64,000 nt of DNA from Vitreoscilla filiformis. Its GTDB lineage: Bacteria; Pseudomonadota; Gammaproteobacteria; Burkholderiales; Burkholderiaceae_C. The notes beneath the pieces were generated by a model. The model had not been told where the DNA came from and searched no databases. It was given only the letters and a program-made list of their open reading frames with translations. The translations under genes and the position numbers were made by a program. The stretch's first letter is position 1. Each line of letters begins with the position of its first letter. Location: NCBI RefSeq assembly GCF_002222655.1, contig NZ_CP022423.1, forward strand, positions 1,426,001 through 1,490,000, given 5' to 3'. Shown here in pieces: positions 62,867-64,000 of the stretch.

Positions 62867-63565
62867 TCAACCCCAGCCCAAGACGTCCACCAGCGCCGCC
62901 AGGGTGCCAACTTCCGCCAGCGGTTGCGCTTGGCGTGTGGCAGGCTTGTCTGGATGCCCAGGCCGGCGCACCCACACGCTGGGCAGACCAGCGGCGTGGG
63001 CGCCTTCGATGTCCAAGTGCCAATCGTCGCCGACGTGCAGCACCTCGGCGGGCGCACAGCCCAGGCGCTCGCAGGCCGCAGCGAAAAAATGCGGGGCGGG
63101 TTTGCCGCAGCCGAACTCACGCGCCGTCAACACCCCGACGAAATGTTGCCCCAAGCCCATCGCCTGCACATCGGCATTGCCATTGGTGAGCGCCAGCACT
63201 GGCACGCGTGCTGCCAAAGCGGCCAGTGCCTCGGGCACATCCGGAAACGGTTCGACCTTTTGGCGCTCGGCAAAAAACAGCGTGAATGCCGGCCCGGCCA
63301 GCGCCGGATCGTCCCCACACTGCTGCAACGCCAACGCGATGCTGTGCTGACGCAGCCACGATAAATCGTGCGCCCGCTGCGGATGCGCCCGCCCCACCTG
63401 CTCGCGCAAGCGCCGCAACCCGGCGGTGTCGAACGTGGCGGCGGTGCGGGGGGCGTGTTGTGTCAGCCAAGCGTGCAGCACCTGCTCCGCCCGGTCGATG
63501 ACCGGCCAGATCGGCCACAGCGTTTCATCCAAATCCAGGGTGATGGCGCGGGGCTGCCAGCTCAT
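62867..63565 (-). CDS. HAD-family hydrolase
   Basis: 232 residues. Motif I LDLDETLWP (Asp 11, Asp 13), motif II ALTNGNAD, motif III Lys in GCGKPAPHFF, motif IV VGDDWHLDIEGA. It resembles the YigB FMN-phosphatase type in its subclass IA layout. Overlaps the corA stop (ATGA). Confidence 0.88.
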   Translation of the reverse strand: MSWQPRAITLDLDETLWPIWPVIDRAEQVLHAWLTQHAPRTAATFDTAGLRRLREQVGRAHPQRAHDLSWLRQHSIALALQQCGDDPALAGPAFTLFFAERQKVEPFPDVPEALAALAARVPVLALTNGNADVQAMGLGQHFVGVLTAREFGCGKPAPHFFAAACERLGCAPAEVLHVGDDWHLDIEGAHAAGLPSVWVRRPGHPDKPATRQAQPLAEVGTLAALVDVLGWG

Positions 63566-64000
63566 CGCATCCAGCCCTTGCGGCGGAAGTACAGCAGCGG
63601 CACCGCCACCGAAAACACCATCAACCCCAGCGCAAACGGATAGCCCCAGCGCTGGCTCAATTCCGGCATGTGCTGAAAGTTCATGCCGTAAATGCTGGCG
63701 ATCAGCGTTGGCGGCAGCATCGCCACCGAGGCCACCGAGAAAATCTTGATGATCTTGTTCTGGTTGATGTTGATGAAGCCGACCGTCGCGTCCATGAGGA
63801 AGTTGATTTTGTCGAACAAGAAGGCGGTGTGACTGTCGAGCGAGTCGATGTCGCGCATGATCTGACGCGCTTCTTCGAACTGTTCGGCGTTGAGCATGCG
63901 GCTGCGCATCATGAAACTCACGGCGCGGCGCGTGTCCATGACGTTGCGGCGGATGCGCCCGTTCAAATCCTCCTCGCGGGCGATGGCGGCCAGCGCTTCG
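63562..64000 (-). CDS. corA: CorA-type magnesium/cobalt transporter, 3' part (5' end outside window)
   Basis: About 146 codons from the C-terminus. The long helix (MMRSRMLNAEQFEEARQIMR), first membrane helix with YGMNF (GMN selectivity loop) and second membrane helix (YPFALGLMVFSVAVPLLYF) are seen. The frame remains open to the window's right edge. Passive Mg2+ uptake channel of the inner membrane. Confidence 0.93.
   Translation of the reverse strand, partial: EALAAIAREEDLNGRIRRNVMDTRRAVSFMMRSRMLNAEQFEEARQIMRDIDSLDSHTAFLFDKINFLMDATVGFININQNKIIKIFSVASVAMLPPTLIASIYGMNFQHMPELSQRWGYPFALGLMVFSVAVPLLYFRRKGWMR

Overview
This is a GC-rich chromosomal window from a betaproteobacterium of the order Burkholderiales. 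That placement is an inference from gene content: a Comamonas/Sphaerotilus-like phenol meta-cleavage cluster with DmpR-, AphS- and AphT-like regulators, a PhaM-type polyhydroxybutyrate granule protein, an rplM-rpsI-DUF6776-bactofilin-erpA block, and a CysB-linked sulfate transporter. No rRNA, tRNA, CRISPR array or insertion sequence was recognised. Genes are tightly packed, with many ATGA overlaps and several convergent pairs whose stop codons abut or overlap.

Layout. 1-7.2 kb: the 3' end of argG, a secreted glycoside-hydrolase-like protein, an AT-richer islet with orphan genes and a palindromic promoter, then a glycosyltransferase/polysaccharide-deacetylase pair and a DUF2905 protein. 7.2-12.2 kb: housekeeping genes (MidA-like methyltransferase, pteridine-reductase-like SDR, folB, ttcA, glmU). 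12.2-13.3 kb: a compact two-gene unit of a winged-helix/MNT nucleotidyltransferase and a HEPN-like protein, with a 13-bp inverted repeat across the first start codon.

13.3-32.4 kb: a complete phenol to central metabolism pathway in three transcription blocks. Block A (13.4-20.6 kb) encodes the lower pathway: hydratase, decarboxylase, semialdehyde hydrolase, acylating acetaldehyde dehydrogenase, aldolase, tautomerase and an outer-membrane MetA-type protein, plus an ABM/membrane protein and an SDR. Block B (23.4-28.1 kb) is the multicomponent phenol hydroxylase dmpKLMNOP. Block C (29.2-32.4 kb) holds the ferredoxin, catechol 2,3-dioxygenase, a GlcG-like protein and 2-hydroxymuconic semialdehyde dehydrogenase. 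Between A and B lie dmpR and a GntR gene on the minus strand; between B and C lies a LysR gene. Block B has a sigma-54-type promoter with two DmpR-like upstream sites. Blocks A and C share a near-identical sigma-70 promoter with an ATAC-N7-GTAT LysR-type site at the same distance from the -35 box, which suggests one LysR regulon.

32.4-49.7 kb: glycolate oxidase glcDEF, a FIST protein, PhaM, a GumN-like protein, an FAH-family protein, DUF3108, an ABM protein, erpA, bactofilin, DUF6776, rpsI-rplM, a GNAT, a YihE/SrkA-type kinase, a sulfotransferase-like gene with an apparent frameshift in a G8 run, and recG. 49.8-64 kb: sulfate ABC transporter cysTWA, then a three-gene candidate defence cassette on the minus strand directly downstream of dbpA (PHP-SMC ATPase, AlbA_2/Schlafen-like protein, Mrr-type nuclease), a nitroreductase, cysB, and a small-protein/Mop/hydrolase/sbp operon, followed by a HAD phosphatase and a partial corA.

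The defence-like cassette (52.6-57.4 kb), the MNT/HEPN unit (12.2-13.3 kb) and the regulatory architecture of the phenol cluster are the most interesting parts.
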